Shown: positions 39,718 through 49,346 of the stretch, in pieces
Layout: the number at the start of each line of letters is the position of its first letter
How positions within the stretch are numbered: the first letter of the stretch is position 1
DNA from: JAYREN01 sp963663375
GTDB lineage: Bacteria > Acidobacteriota > Holophagae > Holophagales > Holophagaceae
Reading direction: 5' to 3'
DNA: 64,000 bases
Assembly (NCBI GenBank): GCA_963663375.1
Contig: OY760195.1
Coordinates: forward strand, 806,001-870,000
The notes under the pieces: generated by a model
What the model was told of the DNA's origin: nothing
Database searches by the model: none
What the model saw: only the letters and a program-made list of their open reading frames with translations
Made by a program: the position numbers and the translations under genes

Positions 39718-40719
39718 TCAGTAGGCCCACTTCAACAGCATCCCGCCCCAGGTGAACCCCGCGCCGAAGGCGGCAAAGACTACGTAGTCGCCCTTCTTCA
39801 CCCGGCCCGCTTCCAGGGACTGGTGCAGCGCCGTGGGAATGGTGGCCGAGGTGGTGTTGGCGTAGAGCATGATGTTATTGGCCATCCGCTCCAGGGGCAA
39901 TTCCAGGCGCTTGGCGGCCGCCTCCATGATGCGGTTGTTGGCCTGGTGGGGCACGAAGAGGGTGAGATCCTTGGGATCGATGGCGTTCCGATCGAGCATG
40001 AGGCGGCTCACCTCAGCCATTTCCCGCACGGCGTTCTTGTAGACTTCCTGGCCCTGCTGACGGATGTAGTGTTCCTTGGCCGCGACCGTCTCGGCGGAGG
40101 CCGGCTTCAACGAACCGCCGGCGGGCATGCACAGGTAGGGCGCACCGCTCCCATCGATGCGGCTTTCAAAATCGAGGATGCCGAACCCATCTTCCACCTC
40201 CTCCACGATCACGGCTCCAGCACCATCCCCAAAGAGCACGATGGTATTGCGATCCGTCTTGTCGGCGATGGAGGTCATCACATCGCACCCCACCACGGCG
40301 ATGCGCTTGTAGGCGCCGGAAGCCACCATGCTGGCGGCCGTGCTGAGACCGAAAAGGAAGCTGGAACAGGCCGCGTTCAGATCGAACCCAAAGGCCTTGG
40401 TGGCGCCGATCTTGGTCTGGATGAGGGCCGCAGTGCAGGGGAAGGACATGTCCGGCGTCACGGTGCAGGCGACGATGGCGTCCAGCTCACTGGCCTCCAT
40501 GCCCCGGTTCTTCAGGGCCATCCGGAGCGCTTCGACACCCAGATCCGAGGCCCCCGTGCCGGGCTCGACCCAGCGACGCTCCTTGATGCCCGTGCGGGAG
40601 GTGATCCATTCGTCGGTGGTGTCCACCAACTGGGCCAGATCCTCGTTGCTAACGATGCGCTCGGGATAGAACTGGCCCGTGGCGGTGATGCCCACGGATT
40701 TGGTGAAACGACGAGTCAA
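39718..40719 (-). CDS. fabH: Beta-ketoacyl-ACP synthase III (333 aa, TTG start)
   Basis: FabH condenses acetyl-CoA with malonyl-ACP to start fatty acid synthesis. The catalytic Cys is in NAACSSFLFGL, His in FVPHQANNRIM and Asn in YANTTSATIP. The start is a TTG at 40719, set by a perfect AGGAGG (40725-40730) five bases before it; the family N-terminus TRRFTKSVGITATG agrees. It is the first gene of a leftward unit with rsmD and two signalling genes and is divergent from kdsB. Confidence 0.95.
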   Translation of the reverse strand: MTRRFTKSVGITATGQFYPERIVSNEDLAQLVDTTDEWITSRTGIKERRWVEPGTGASDLGVEALRMALKNRGMEASELDAIVACTVTPDMSFPCTAALIQTKIGATKAFGFDLNAACSSFLFGLSTAASMVASGAYKRIAVVGCDVMTSIADKTDRNTIVLFGDGAGAVIVEEVEDGFGILDFESRIDGSGAPYLCMPAGGSLKPASAETVAAKEHYIRQQGQEVYKNAVREMAEVSRLMLDRNAIDPKDLTLFVPHQANNRIMEAAAKRLELPLERMANNIMLYANTTSATIPTALHQSLEAGRVKKGDYVVFAAFGAGFTWGGMLLKWAY

Positions 40720-40878
40720 GGGAGCCTCCTTCGAAGAGGGTCAAACCGACGATTATGCCTGGATCTGCGGCCCGCGTCCACCCTGGAAGCCGCGCCAGAT
40801 GCGAGGTTGAGCCGCAAGACACCGGCCCTGCTTGGCCTTGCTATGATCAAACCGGCTTCAGACCCGAAGGAATCCCCC

Positions 40879-41661
40879 ATGCGCACCCTGGCCGTTCTCC
40901 CCAGCCGCTATGCCGCCAGCCGGTTTCCCGGCAAGCCCCTCGCCCTCATCGCGGGCAAGCCCATGATCCAGTGGGTCTGGGAGGCAGCCTCCCGCGCCGC
41001 AGGGGTGGACAGGGTCGTGGTGGCCACCGATGACGAGCGCATCTGCGGGGCTGTGCATGACTTCGACGGCCAGGTGATCATCACCGACCCCGCCCTGCCT
41101 TCGGGAACGGATCGCGTGGCGGCGGCCCTGGAGCTGCTCGGAGAAACCTTTGACGTCGTGCTCAACATCCAGGGCGACGAACCCGCCATGCATCCCGACA
41201 CCATCGCGGCCGTGGTGAAGCTCATGGCCGAGCATCCCGAACTCCCCATGGCCACTGCCGCCTGCCCTTTCGCCCACATGGACGAACTCTTCAATCCCAA
41301 TGCGGTCAAGGTCGTCACCGATGATCGGGGCCGGGCCCTGTACTTCAGCCGCAGCCCCATTCCCTACCTGCGGAACAGCACCGTTTTCGAGTCCGATTTC
41401 AGGCCCTGGATGCAGCCCGCACAGTTGAAGCTCTTCAAACGGCACCTGGGGATCTACGCCTATCGGCCCGAAACCCTGCGGGCCTTCACCCAGCTGCCGC
41501 CCCATCCCCTCGAGCAGTTGGAAATGTTGGAACAGCTCCGCGCCCTTGCGGCGGGAATCGCCATCGGCGTGGCCGAGACGCCCCATCTCAGCCTCGGAGT
41601 CGACACGCCCGGCGATGTGCCCGCCGCAGAGCAGCTGCTGAAGGAGCGCGGCCTGGCCTGA
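40879..41661 (+). CDS. kdsB: 3-deoxy-manno-octulosonate cytidylyltransferase (260 aa)
   Basis: KdsB activates KDO with CTP for lipid A/LPS core synthesis. Motifs: LPSRYAASRFPGKPLALIAG at the start, VVVATDDERI, PSGTDRVAAAL, LNIQGDEP and the closing LSLGVDTPGD. ATG 40879 has AAGGAA six bases upstream and is preferred over an in-frame ATG at 40843. Presence of kdsB implies an outer membrane with LPS. Confidence 0.95.
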   Translation: MRTLAVLPSRYAASRFPGKPLALIAGKPMIQWVWEAASRAAGVDRVVVATDDERICGAVHDFDGQVIITDPALPSGTDRVAAALELLGETFDVVLNIQGDEPAMHPDTIAAVVKLMAEHPELPMATAACPFAHMDELFNPNAVKVVTDDRGRALYFSRSPIPYLRNSTVFESDFRPWMQPAQLKLFKRHLGIYAYRPETLRAFTQLPPHPLEQLEMLEQLRALAAGIAIGVAETPHLSLGVDTPGDVPAAEQLLKERGLA

Positions 41662-41690
41662 AGGGAGCACGAGGTTCAACCGGAGTTCCT

Positions 41691-42689
41691 GTGCCTGACC
41701 AACCGACCCTGCGCGAAGCCAAGGCCCTGATCGAGGCCCAGGGGCTGCGCTTTGAACCCGGTTACGAGGAACTCGCCGGTATTTACGAGAACGGCACCCT
41801 CGTGGCCTGCGGGGCCCGGGCGGGCTACGTGCTCAAGATGCTCGCCATCACCCCCGACCACCAGGGCAGTGATGCCTTGGGTGCTCTGGTGACCAAGCTC
41901 ATCCAGTCGAGCCTTGCAGCCGGAGAGGATACCCAGTTCGTCTTCACCCGACCCGAGAGTGTCTCCAGCTTCCAGGCGCTGAACTTTCGCCTGCTGGTGA
42001 CCCACGGGACGGCGGCCTTGCTGGAACACGGCCCGGGACTGGAGGCCTACCTGACCGCCCATGCCGCCCAGATCACGCCGGGCCGCAATGGCGCCGTCGT
42101 GATCAACGGCAATCCCTTCAGCCTGGGCCATCTCCATCTGGTGGAAACTGCCGCGCGCCAGGTAGATCGGCTCTACCTGTTCGTGGTCCGGGAAGACCGC
42201 TCCGTGTTCCCCTTCGAGGTCCGACTGCGGTTGGCACAAAAGGCCACGGCGCACCTCCCCAATGTCACCGTCCTGGACACCTCCCGGTACGCCGTGAGCG
42301 CGGGCACCTTTCCCTCCTATTTCATGAAACGGATGAATGAGATCGCCGCGGCGCAGATCCAGATCGATCTGCGTCTCTTCGCCCAGCGCATCGCGCCCCG
42401 ATTCCACATCGCCTGCCGGTTCGTGGGCGAAGAGCCCCTCTGCCCCACCACGGCCGCCTACAATGAAGCCATGGCCGAGATCCTTGCTACGCATGGCATC
42501 CAGTGGATTGAAATCCCCCGCATCCAGTGGGAGGCACACCCCATCAGCGCCACGGGGGTGCGACGAGCCTTCGCGAGGGGTGACTTCGCCACCCTGAAGC
42601 ACCTCGTTCCGCCCTCCACCCTCGCCTTCCTGCAATCCGAGTCCGCGTGTTCCATCGCGGCCCTCCTCGTCCAGAAAGGGGAAGCCTAG
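41691..42689 (+). CDS. citC: [Citrate (pro-3S)-lyase] ligase (332 aa, GTG start)
   Basis: CitC acetylates the prosthetic group of citrate lyase and so activates the enzyme. An N-terminal acetyltransferase-like part (residues to about 135) is followed by a nucleotidyltransferase domain with VINGNPFSLGHLHLVETAAR and, near the end, PISATGVRRAF. The GTG at 41691 has CGGAG five bases upstream. It opens the citrate lyase gene set, 29 bases after kdsB. Confidence 0.93.
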   Translation: MPDQPTLREAKALIEAQGLRFEPGYEELAGIYENGTLVACGARAGYVLKMLAITPDHQGSDALGALVTKLIQSSLAAGEDTQFVFTRPESVSSFQALNFRLLVTHGTAALLEHGPGLEAYLTAHAAQITPGRNGAVVINGNPFSLGHLHLVETAARQVDRLYLFVVREDRSVFPFEVRLRLAQKATAHLPNVTVLDTSRYAVSAGTFPSYFMKRMNEIAAAQIQIDLRLFAQRIAPRFHIACRFVGEEPLCPTTAAYNEAMAEILATHGIQWIEIPRIQWEAHPISATGVRRAFARGDFATLKHLVPPSTLAFLQSESACSIAALLVQKGEA

Positions 42690-42691
42690 CC

Positions 42692-42955
42692 ATGCAGATC
42701 CGCCGCAAGGCCAGCGCAGGCACCGTCCAGTCCAGCGATCTCATGGTCGTGGTGGAACCCCTGGACACCCTGGAGATCCTGATCGAATCCACGGTCAAGA
42801 AGCAGTTCGAGCACCTGATCCGCCAGCGCATCCAGGCCACCCTCCAGGAGCTGGAAGTGACCTCGGGACGCATTCAGGTATCCGACCGGGGCGCCCTGGA
42901 CTATGCCATCGCCGCCCGCATTCAGACTGCAATCACCCGCGCCACAGAGGAGTAG
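42692..42955 (+). CDS. citD: Citrate lyase acyl carrier protein, gamma subunit (87 aa)
   Basis: The start IRRKASAGTVQSSDLMVVVE contains the Ser of the SSD motif to which the triphosphoribosyl-dephospho-CoA group is attached. The length is as expected for CitD. ATG 42692 lies two bases after the citC stop. An earlier in-frame ATG inside citC would add 15 residues that do not fit the family. Confidence 0.93.
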   Translation: MQIRRKASAGTVQSSDLMVVVEPLDTLEILIESTVKKQFEHLIRQRIQATLQELEVTSGRIQVSDRGALDYAIAARIQTAITRATEE

Positions 42956-42958
42956 CCC

Positions 42959-43432
42959 ATGGAGAAACTCTGGTTCCGGGAGTGCAGCACCGGCCGACGC
43001 TTCATCATCAAGCTCGAACCCGGAGCGCGGCTCATCGCGACTCTCCTGGAATTCGCCCACTCGGAGAAACTGTCATTCGCCTCGCTGGTCTCGGCGGTGG
43101 GCTCGGTGCGCAATGTTGAATTCACGGGGATCCAGGCCGGGGCCCACCTGCCCATGACTGGACCGCGCACCAAGACCCACCACCTGGATGGGCCCCTGGA
43201 GCTGCTGGGCCTCGAAGGCAACATCGCGCCGGACGCCGAGAAGCGCCTCGGGGGCCAGTTCCATATCCTGGGCGCCAAGTCCAACGGCGAGGTCGTAGGG
43301 GGTCGTCTGGTGGAGGCGGAAGTCTTCGCCGCCTGCGAGATCGTGCTGGCCGAATACCTGGTGGACGGCGTCGAGCGCCGCCACTCGGTCACCAGTGGCG
43401 TGGACACGCTTTACATCGCGGAGCCGAAATGA
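42959..43432 (+). CDS. PPC/DUF296 domain protein inside the citrate lyase operon (157 aa)
   Basis: The sequence shows a PPC (DUF296) domain: ARLIATLLEFAHSEKLSFAS, SAVGSVRNVEFT, LELLGLEGNIAP, FHILGAKSNGEVVGGRLV and VLAEY near the end. In plants this domain sits in AT-hook proteins; in bacteria it occurs alone, with unknown function. Its stop overlaps the citE start by four bases and it begins three bases after citD, so it is made together with the lyase subunits. A role in regulation or assembly of the lyase is an inference. Confidence 0.85.
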   Translation: MEKLWFRECSTGRRFIIKLEPGARLIATLLEFAHSEKLSFASLVSAVGSVRNVEFTGIQAGAHLPMTGPRTKTHHLDGPLELLGLEGNIAPDAEKRLGGQFHILGAKSNGEVVGGRLVEAEVFAACEIVLAEYLVDGVERRHSVTSGVDTLYIAEPK

Positions 43433-44340
43433 AACTGCGCCGCTCCCTGCTTTACGTGCCCGGCAACATGCCCGGCATGCTTCAGAACATCCCCGTCTTC
43501 GAGGCCGATGGGGTGATGATCGATCTGGAAGACGCCGTGCCTCTCCAGGAGAAGGATGCCGCCCGCCTGCTGACGCGGAATTTCCTCCGCGCCTACCGGC
43601 TGCGGAACAAGGAAATGTTCGTGCGGATCAATCCCCTGGATACGCCTTACGGCTACGAGGATCTCCGAGAAGTCCTCCCCGCCCTGCCCGACGGCATCCG
43701 CCTGCCCAAGGCCGAAACCCCCGAACTGGTAGAGAAACTGGACACCCTGCTCACGGAGCAGGAAGAACGGCTGCACCTGGAGATCGGCCACTTCAAGATC
43801 ATCCCCTCCATCGAGAGCGCCCAGGGCGTGCTCAACTGCGTGGAGACGGCCCGGGCCTCCTCCCGCATCGTGGCCCTGGCCTTCGGCGCGGAGGACTACA
43901 CCGCCTCCATGGAGATCGATCGCACCCGCACCGGCGAGGAACTCTTCTCGGCCCGCACCCAGGTGGTCTGGGCCGCCAAGGCCGCAGGGGTTCAGGCCAT
44001 CGATACCATTTTCTCCGATGTCAACGACATGGACGCCCTGCGGGCAGAAACCACGCTCATCAAGCGCCTTGGCTTCACCGGAAAATCCCTGGTCAACCCC
44101 CGCCAGATCGAAGTGATCCACGAAGTGTTCCGACCCACCCCCGAGGAGATCCAGAACGCCCTGGATGTCATGGAGGCCATCAAGCGGGCGCGGGAGATGG
44201 GCACGGGCGTCATTTCCCTTCGCGGCCGGATGGTCGATGCCCCTGTCGTGACTCGGGCCGCGCGCACCCTCCGCACCGCCGTGGCCTTCGGCATGATCGA
44301 CTACGACCTTTCGGACGAGGTGATCCATGGCAAGAAATAG
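43429..44340 (+). CDS. citE: Citrate lyase beta subunit, citryl-CoA lyase (303 aa)
   Basis: CitE cleaves citryl-ACP to oxaloacetate and acetyl-ACP. Family features: RRSLLYVPGNMPGMLQ at the start, VMIDLEDAVPLQEK, EIGHFKIIPSIESAQGVLN and GKSLVNPRQIEVIHEVFRP, with the Mg-binding acidic residues in MIDLEDAV. The overlaps with the DUF296 gene (4 bp) and citF (14 bp) indicate coupled translation. Confidence 0.96.
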   Translation: MKLRRSLLYVPGNMPGMLQNIPVFEADGVMIDLEDAVPLQEKDAARLLTRNFLRAYRLRNKEMFVRINPLDTPYGYEDLREVLPALPDGIRLPKAETPELVEKLDTLLTEQEERLHLEIGHFKIIPSIESAQGVLNCVETARASSRIVALAFGAEDYTASMEIDRTRTGEELFSARTQVVWAAKAAGVQAIDTIFSDVNDMDALRAETTLIKRLGFTGKSLVNPRQIEVIHEVFRPTPEEIQNALDVMEAIKRAREMGTGVISLRGRMVDAPVVTRAARTLRTAVAFGMIDYDLSDEVIHGKK

Positions 44341-45865
44341 CCTCGGCCGAGAGATCCCTGCCCAGTGGCGGGGTCGCACCCTGGAGCCGTACCAGGATCC
44401 CTGGAGCCGCAAGCCCGAGGTGCTGCGGGCCACCCGCCCCCTGGTACGCCGCAGTCCCGGCGACAGCAAGCTGCTGCCTTCCCTGCGGGCCGCCCTGGAA
44501 AAATGCGAACTGCGGGACGGGATGAACATCTCCACCCATCACCACCTGCGCAATGGCGACGTGCTGCTGAACATGCTCGTGAAGGAACTGGACGCCATGG
44601 GCCTGAAGGACATGGGCCTGGCCTGCAGTTCCGTGCATGCGGTCCACGCGGAGATCATCCCCTACATCCGCAAGGGCGTGATCACCCGCATCGAAACCGG
44701 CGTCAACGGTCTCATCGGCGAGCTGGTGAGCAAGGGGGAACTCACCTGCGACATCATCGTGCGCAGCCACGGCGGCCGAGCCCGCTCACTGGTCACCGGC
44801 GAAGTGGAAGTGGACGCCGCCTTCATTGCCGCACCATGCTGCGATATCACGGGCAATATCAACGGCGTGCAGGGTCCATCGGCCTGCGGGTCCCTGGGCT
44901 ATGCGTACACCGATGCCCGCTACGCCAAGAAGGTCATCGCCGTCACCGATAACCTGGTGCGCTACCCCGCCGCCCCCATCAGTATTTCCCAAAGCGATGT
45001 GGACTACGTGGTGCAGATCGAATCCCTGGGTGATCCCAAGAAGATCGTCTCCACCACCACCCGCATCACCCGGGATCCCGCAGGGCTCCTCATAGCCAAG
45101 TACGCCGCGGAGGTCATCGATGCCTCGGGGCTCCTCAAGGATGGTTTCTCCTTCCAGACCGGGGCCGGGGGCACCTCCCTGGCCGTGGCCGACAACGTGC
45201 GCCGCAAGATGGCCGCGGGCAAGGTGAAGGGCAGTTTCGGCTGCGGCGGCATCACCGGCTATTTCGTGGACATGCTGGAAGAGGGCTACTTCGAGACCCT
45301 GTTCGATGTGCAGTGTTTCGATCTGCGGGCGGTGGAATCCATCGCCCGCAATGCGGGGCATCGCGAGATCAGCGCCGATCTCTACGCCAGCCCCTTCAAC
45401 CGCGGTTCCGTCGTCAACATGCTCGACTGCGTGATCCTGGGGGCCACGGAAGTGGATGTGGACTTCAATGTGAACGTGAACACCGAGTCCAGTGGCTACC
45501 TGCTGCACAACACCGGCGGGCACTGCGACACGGCGGCAGGCGCCAAGCTGGCCATCGTGGTGGCGCCCTCCATTCGAGGCCGACTCCCCATCGTCCGAGA
45601 GTCCGTGACCACCGTGACGACCCCCGGCGAAACCGTGGATGTCATCGTGACGGAGCGGGGCATCTGCATCGCCGACAAACATGCCGATCTGAAGAGGGAA
45701 CTGCTACGGCGCAACCTGCCAGTCAAGGACATCCACCAATTCCACGAGGAGATCACCGGGATCACCGGCATTCCTCGCCCCGTGGAATTCGAGGACGATA
45801 TCGTGGCCCTCATCGAGTACCGCGACGGTTCCATCATCGATGTGGTCCGCCGCGTCCGCGAATGA
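44327..45865 (+). CDS. citF: Citrate lyase alpha subunit, citrate:acetyl-ACP transferase (512 aa)
   Basis: CitF exchanges acetyl for citryl on the acyl carrier protein. The start NSLGREIPAQWRGRTLEPYQ and later GLACSSVHAVHAEIIPYI, GNINGVQGPSACGSLGYAYT, GAGGTSLAVADNV and the closing ITGITGIPRPVEFEDDIVA are family features. Length is normal. It overlaps citE by 14 bp. Genes D, E and F give a complete lyase. Confidence 0.96.
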   Translation: MARNSLGREIPAQWRGRTLEPYQDPWSRKPEVLRATRPLVRRSPGDSKLLPSLRAALEKCELRDGMNISTHHHLRNGDVLLNMLVKELDAMGLKDMGLACSSVHAVHAEIIPYIRKGVITRIETGVNGLIGELVSKGELTCDIIVRSHGGRARSLVTGEVEVDAAFIAAPCCDITGNINGVQGPSACGSLGYAYTDARYAKKVIAVTDNLVRYPAAPISISQSDVDYVVQIESLGDPKKIVSTTTRITRDPAGLLIAKYAAEVIDASGLLKDGFSFQTGAGGTSLAVADNVRRKMAAGKVKGSFGCGGITGYFVDMLEEGYFETLFDVQCFDLRAVESIARNAGHREISADLYASPFNRGSVVNMLDCVILGATEVDVDFNVNVNTESSGYLLHNTGGHCDTAAGAKLAIVVAPSIRGRLPIVRESVTTVTTPGETVDVIVTERGICIADKHADLKRELLRRNLPVKDIHQFHEEITGITGIPRPVEFEDDIVALIEYRDGSIIDVVRRVRE

Positions 45866-45875
45866 TCCCGGCCTG

Positions 45876-47195
45876 ATGACCCTTCCCCTCGAAGCCATGT
45901 ATCTGGAAACCCGGGACGAACGCCAACGCAAGCTCCAGAGGGCCTTCAATCAAACCGTCGCCGGGAACGAGACCTCCTTCGTCGTGGTCTCCACCAACGT
46001 GCCCGGGAGTCCCAAACTCCTGCTGGGGCTCTCACGCAGGGTCCAACAGACCGTGGAAACGCTCCGTCGGTGGCCGGGATTCCAGATGCTTCACGCGGGC
46101 CCGGATGCCCTCGGCCCCTTCTATGTGGCGCGCTGCCATCTCACGCCCCAGGAGGCCAAGAGCCGGGCCGTGGACCTCGAGCAGGAAAGCCCCTGCGCCC
46201 GACTCCTGGACCTGGATATTTACACCTCCCATGGAAGGCAGCTCGGTCGCGCGGAGCTGGGGCTGCCGCCCCGCGCATGTCTGCTCTGCGAAGAGCCCGC
46301 CGGTGAGTGCATCCGCCTTCGCCGGCATCCGCAAATGGAACTAAGAACCCGCGCCGAGGAACTGCTGAAGCCCGTTGCGATTCCAGGGCCGCAGGACCTG
46401 GCCGAGAGCCTGGTCTTCGGTGCCCGCAGGGAACTGCACCTCACGCCGAAACCTGGGCTGGTGGACCGTCGCGACCAGGGCTCCCATCCCGATCTCTCCT
46501 ATGAATCCATGCAGGCCTCCATTGATCTCCTGCCCCACTATTTCGAGACACTCCTCCAGGGCATCCAGGAAGGCCACCCGCTGAGCCGCTGCGTCCAGCA
46601 TGGGATCGACGCGGGAAACCGCATGCACACCAAGATCCAAGCCAACGCGCACAGGGGCTACATCTTCCTCTCGGGGCTCCTGCTCCTGGCCGCCGCCCAG
46701 GCCGGTGGCGAGATGGCGGCTCTGCGGCGAGCCATCGCGGAACTAGCCGTCGCGTTTTTCTCCGCCTTCGAGCCTCGAGACACCCCTGGCGCCTCCATCC
46801 GCGCGCATGGCGGCCTGGGGGGTATTCGCGCCGAAGCGGAACGGGGCCTGCCTGCCATCTTCGAACATGGCTGGCCCGCCTACCGGGCGGCCATCGACGC
46901 TGACTGGAGCCCAGATGACGCGGGGTTCTACCTCATGGCGGTACTCATGCAGCGGGTGGAAGACACCACGGCGATCCGACGCTGCGGTCCCGAGGGCCTC
47001 AGCCGCCTGCGCCAGGACGGAGCGCACCTGCAGCGCCTGCTGGAACGACGCGAGAACCCGCTCCCTGCGCTGCAGTCCCTCAACGAGGACTATTGTCGAC
47101 TCGGCCTCACCATGGGCGGTGTGGCCGACTGCATGGCCCTTACCTTCGCTCTCGACCTTTGCGCCGCCAAAGGTGAGTCAGTTTCCCTCTCCTGA
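45876..47195 (+). CDS. citXG: CitX-CitG fusion: apo-citrate lyase phosphoribosyl-dephospho-CoA transferase and its synthase (439 aa)
   Basis: Residues to about 165 are CitX (FVVVSTNVPGSPKLL, LLDLDIYTSHGRQLGRAELG with the catalytic acidic pair, CLLCEEPA). From about residue 190 the protein is CitG (LVFGARRELHLTPKPGLVDR, DQGSHPDLSYESM, GIDAGNRMHTKIQANAHRGY, CADS-type end TMGGVADCMALTFAL). CitG makes the triphosphoribosyl-dephospho-CoA precursor and CitX attaches it to CitD. Separate genes are common; the fusion is also known. ATG 45876 is chosen because CitX begins here. The 3' end overlaps murD by 18 bp, tail to tail. Confidence 0.92.
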   Translation: MTLPLEAMYLETRDERQRKLQRAFNQTVAGNETSFVVVSTNVPGSPKLLLGLSRRVQQTVETLRRWPGFQMLHAGPDALGPFYVARCHLTPQEAKSRAVDLEQESPCARLLDLDIYTSHGRQLGRAELGLPPRACLLCEEPAGECIRLRRHPQMELRTRAEELLKPVAIPGPQDLAESLVFGARRELHLTPKPGLVDRRDQGSHPDLSYESMQASIDLLPHYFETLLQGIQEGHPLSRCVQHGIDAGNRMHTKIQANAHRGYIFLSGLLLLAAAQAGGEMAALRRAIAELAVAFFSAFEPRDTPGASIRAHGGLGGIRAEAERGLPAIFEHGWPAYRAAIDADWSPDDAGFYLMAVLMQRVEDTTAIRRCGPEGLSRLRQDGAHLQRLLERRENPLPALQSLNEDYCRLGLTMGGVADCMALTFALDLCAAKGESVSLS

Positions 47196-48539
47196 ACACC
47201 ACACCTTGGCCAGCGCCTCGAAGTGTTCGCCCCGGTGCTCGAAATTCTTGAACTGATCAAAGCTAGCGCAGGCGGGGCTCAGCAGCACCTGATCACCGGC
47301 CTGGGCGGTGGCAAAGGCCCTCTGGACCGCCTCGTCGAAGGCCCAGATGGAGACGTGGGGAAGCTCCCCCAGATCCCGCTCCAACTGGGGAATGGCATCC
47401 CCCAGGAAGACCAGTTGTCGCAGCTTGCCTGTAAGGGCTTCCTTCAGCGGGAGGTAGCTCGTGCCCTTGTCTTCCCCGCCCAGCAGGAGCACCAGGGGGC
47501 CCGGAAGGGCGCGGATGGCCGTCAGCGTTGCATCCACGTTGGTGCCCTTGGAATCGTTGAAGGCGCGCACTCCGCCACGCTCGCCACAGAAGGCGATGCG
47601 GTGGGCCAGCCCGGGATAGGTGCTCAAGCCCTCGCGCAGGGCCTCGATCCCGGCGCCCCCGTGATGGGCCAGTACCGCGGCGGCCAGGGCATTCTCCACG
47701 TTGTGATCCCCTGGAATACGGAGTTGAGTGCGATGGATCAGTTCGTGACACCGGCCCTCGCGATCGCGTAGCTGCAGGTATCCTTTTCCATCGCACCAGG
47801 CGCCCTGGACTCCGGGATCGGTCCAACCGAAGAAAGCCTCCCTGCCCTGGCCCGAGACCCTGGGCCGGAAGGCCTCCGCCGCAGGCAGCAGCCGCAGATC
47901 GCCCGGTTCCTGCCGTTCGAAAATCCGCAGCTTGGCATCGAGGTAGCGATCCATGTTCCCGTGGCGGGCCAAGTGATCGGGGGTGAGATTGAGCAGCACG
48001 GCACCTTCGGCATGGAAGGTGCGGACAGTCTCCAACTGGTAGCTCGAGCACTCCAGGGCGAATCGCGTTTCGGGCAGCGCACCATCCAGGGCTTCGATCA
48101 GAGGGATGCCGAGGTTTCCGCAGGCCACGGTGGGCAGGCCCGCGGCCTTCAGCAGGTGGGCCGTGAGGTCCGTGGTGGTGCTCTTGCCATTGGTGCCGGT
48201 AATGGCCAGGAGCTGTCCACCATCCTTGCGCTCGCGCAAGACGCGGTGGGCCAGTTCCAGTTCACCGATGACCGAAATGCCCCGGGCCAGGGCCTCTTGT
48301 ACGAAGGGAAGGCTGGGCGGCACGCCGGGACTCAGCAGAACTTCATCGCAGGCGTCCAGCAGCGCCAAAGGATGATCCCCCCACACGCCGGGGATGTTCA
48401 GCTCCGCCAGCCGCGCCACCGTGGCGGCATCCGGCTGGACTCGGCGTTCGTTCATCACCACATCGCGGCCACGCTTCGTCAGGTAGGCGGCGGCAGACAA
48501 GCCCGATCGCCCCGCACCGATAACCACGATCCGTCCCAT
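47178..48539 (-). CDS. murD: UDP-N-acetylmuramoylalanine-D-glutamate ligase (453 aa)
   Basis: The N-terminus GRIVVIGAGRSGLSAAAYL binds UDP; the ATP loop is LAITGTNGKSTTTDL; CGERGGVRAFNDSKGTNVD and LLLGGEDKG are further Mur ligase features. MurD adds D-Glu in peptidoglycan synthesis. It follows mraY on the same strand but is separated from it by an oppositely oriented EAL gene. Its start lies 53 bases from that gene. Confidence 0.96.
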   Translation of the reverse strand: MGRIVVIGAGRSGLSAAAYLTKRGRDVVMNERRVQPDAATVARLAELNIPGVWGDHPLALLDACDEVLLSPGVPPSLPFVQEALARGISVIGELELAHRVLRERKDGGQLLAITGTNGKSTTTDLTAHLLKAAGLPTVACGNLGIPLIEALDGALPETRFALECSSYQLETVRTFHAEGAVLLNLTPDHLARHGNMDRYLDAKLRIFERQEPGDLRLLPAAEAFRPRVSGQGREAFFGWTDPGVQGAWCDGKGYLQLRDREGRCHELIHRTQLRIPGDHNVENALAAAVLAHHGGAGIEALREGLSTYPGLAHRIAFCGERGGVRAFNDSKGTNVDATLTAIRALPGPLVLLLGGEDKGTSYLPLKEALTGKLRQLVFLGDAIPQLERDLGELPHVSIWAFDEAVQRAFATAQAGDQVLLSPACASFDQFKNFEHRGEHFEALAKVWCSGEGN

Positions 48540-48592
48540 GCCGCCTCCGCAACTGCTCCAGAATGAACCAAACTGTTCTACGATAGCTATCG

Positions 48593-49339
48593 ATGAAAGA
48601 GTCTACTATCCACGCCATTCTCAGCGGCGAGCGCGCCGCCGTCACGTATTCCCATTCCATCATCAACCTCAAGACGGGGGAGCTCGCCGCCACGGAACTG
48701 CTCACCCGATTCCAGGATTTCGATGGGCAGATGCGAACGGTGGGCAGCCTGCTGGAGGATGTGACCCTTGCCCCGGCCACCCGGGTCCAGCTGGATCTGC
48801 TCTGTCTGGGCGCCGTCTTCGACGCCCTGGCGGAAAACCCCATCACCGACCACCTGATCTTCATCAATCTCCACCCGATGACCCTTGACTCGCCGGACTT
48901 CTGGCAGAAGATCCGGCCCTGGCTCTGGAATCTCTCCATCCCGCCCCACCGCATCGTCGTGGAGATCACGGAGTCCTACGCAGGCCACGAGATGGACAAG
49001 CTGGAGGATTTCGCCCGACGGATCCGCGCGCTGGAGTTCCGTCTCGCGGTGGACGACCTGGGCAGCGGCGTGGCCAGCCTGGCCCACATGGCCCGATTGG
49101 CGCCGGATTTCATCAAGGTCGACCGCTCCCTGGTGCACCAGGTGCACCGTCGCCCCTACCAGGCTGCCCTGCTCAACGCCCTCTCCGTCTTCGCGGAGCG
49201 GATGAATGTGGGCTACATCGCCGAGGGCATCGAGACCGCCGAAGAACTCCAGACCGTCATCGATGCCGACGTGCCTTGGGGCCAGGGCTTCATCTTTGGC
49301 GAACCCGTGCCTCTGAGGCTTGGCGCGAACGGAGTTTGA
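48593..49339 (+). CDS. EAL-domain protein, probable cyclic-di-GMP phosphodiesterase (248 aa)
   Basis: The whole protein is one EAL domain. The catalytic acidic and metal sites are present: Glu in AATELLTRF (in place of E-A-L-L-R), Asn in FINLHP, Glu in VEITES, the DD of VDDLGSG, Lys in IKVD, Glu in AEGIET and Gln in GQGFIFGEP. It should therefore cleave c-di-GMP, although no sensor domain is attached. It is the only rightward gene inside the leftward cell-wall cluster. The start is ATG 48593; a short divergent region of 53 bases is shared with murD. Confidence 0.88.
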   Translation: MKESTIHAILSGERAAVTYSHSIINLKTGELAATELLTRFQDFDGQMRTVGSLLEDVTLAPATRVQLDLLCLGAVFDALAENPITDHLIFINLHPMTLDSPDFWQKIRPWLWNLSIPPHRIVVEITESYAGHEMDKLEDFARRIRALEFRLAVDDLGSGVASLAHMARLAPDFIKVDRSLVHQVHRRPYQAALLNALSVFAERMNVGYIAEGIETAEELQTVIDADVPWGQGFIFGEPVPLRLGANGV

Positions 49340-49346
49340 CGAGCGC

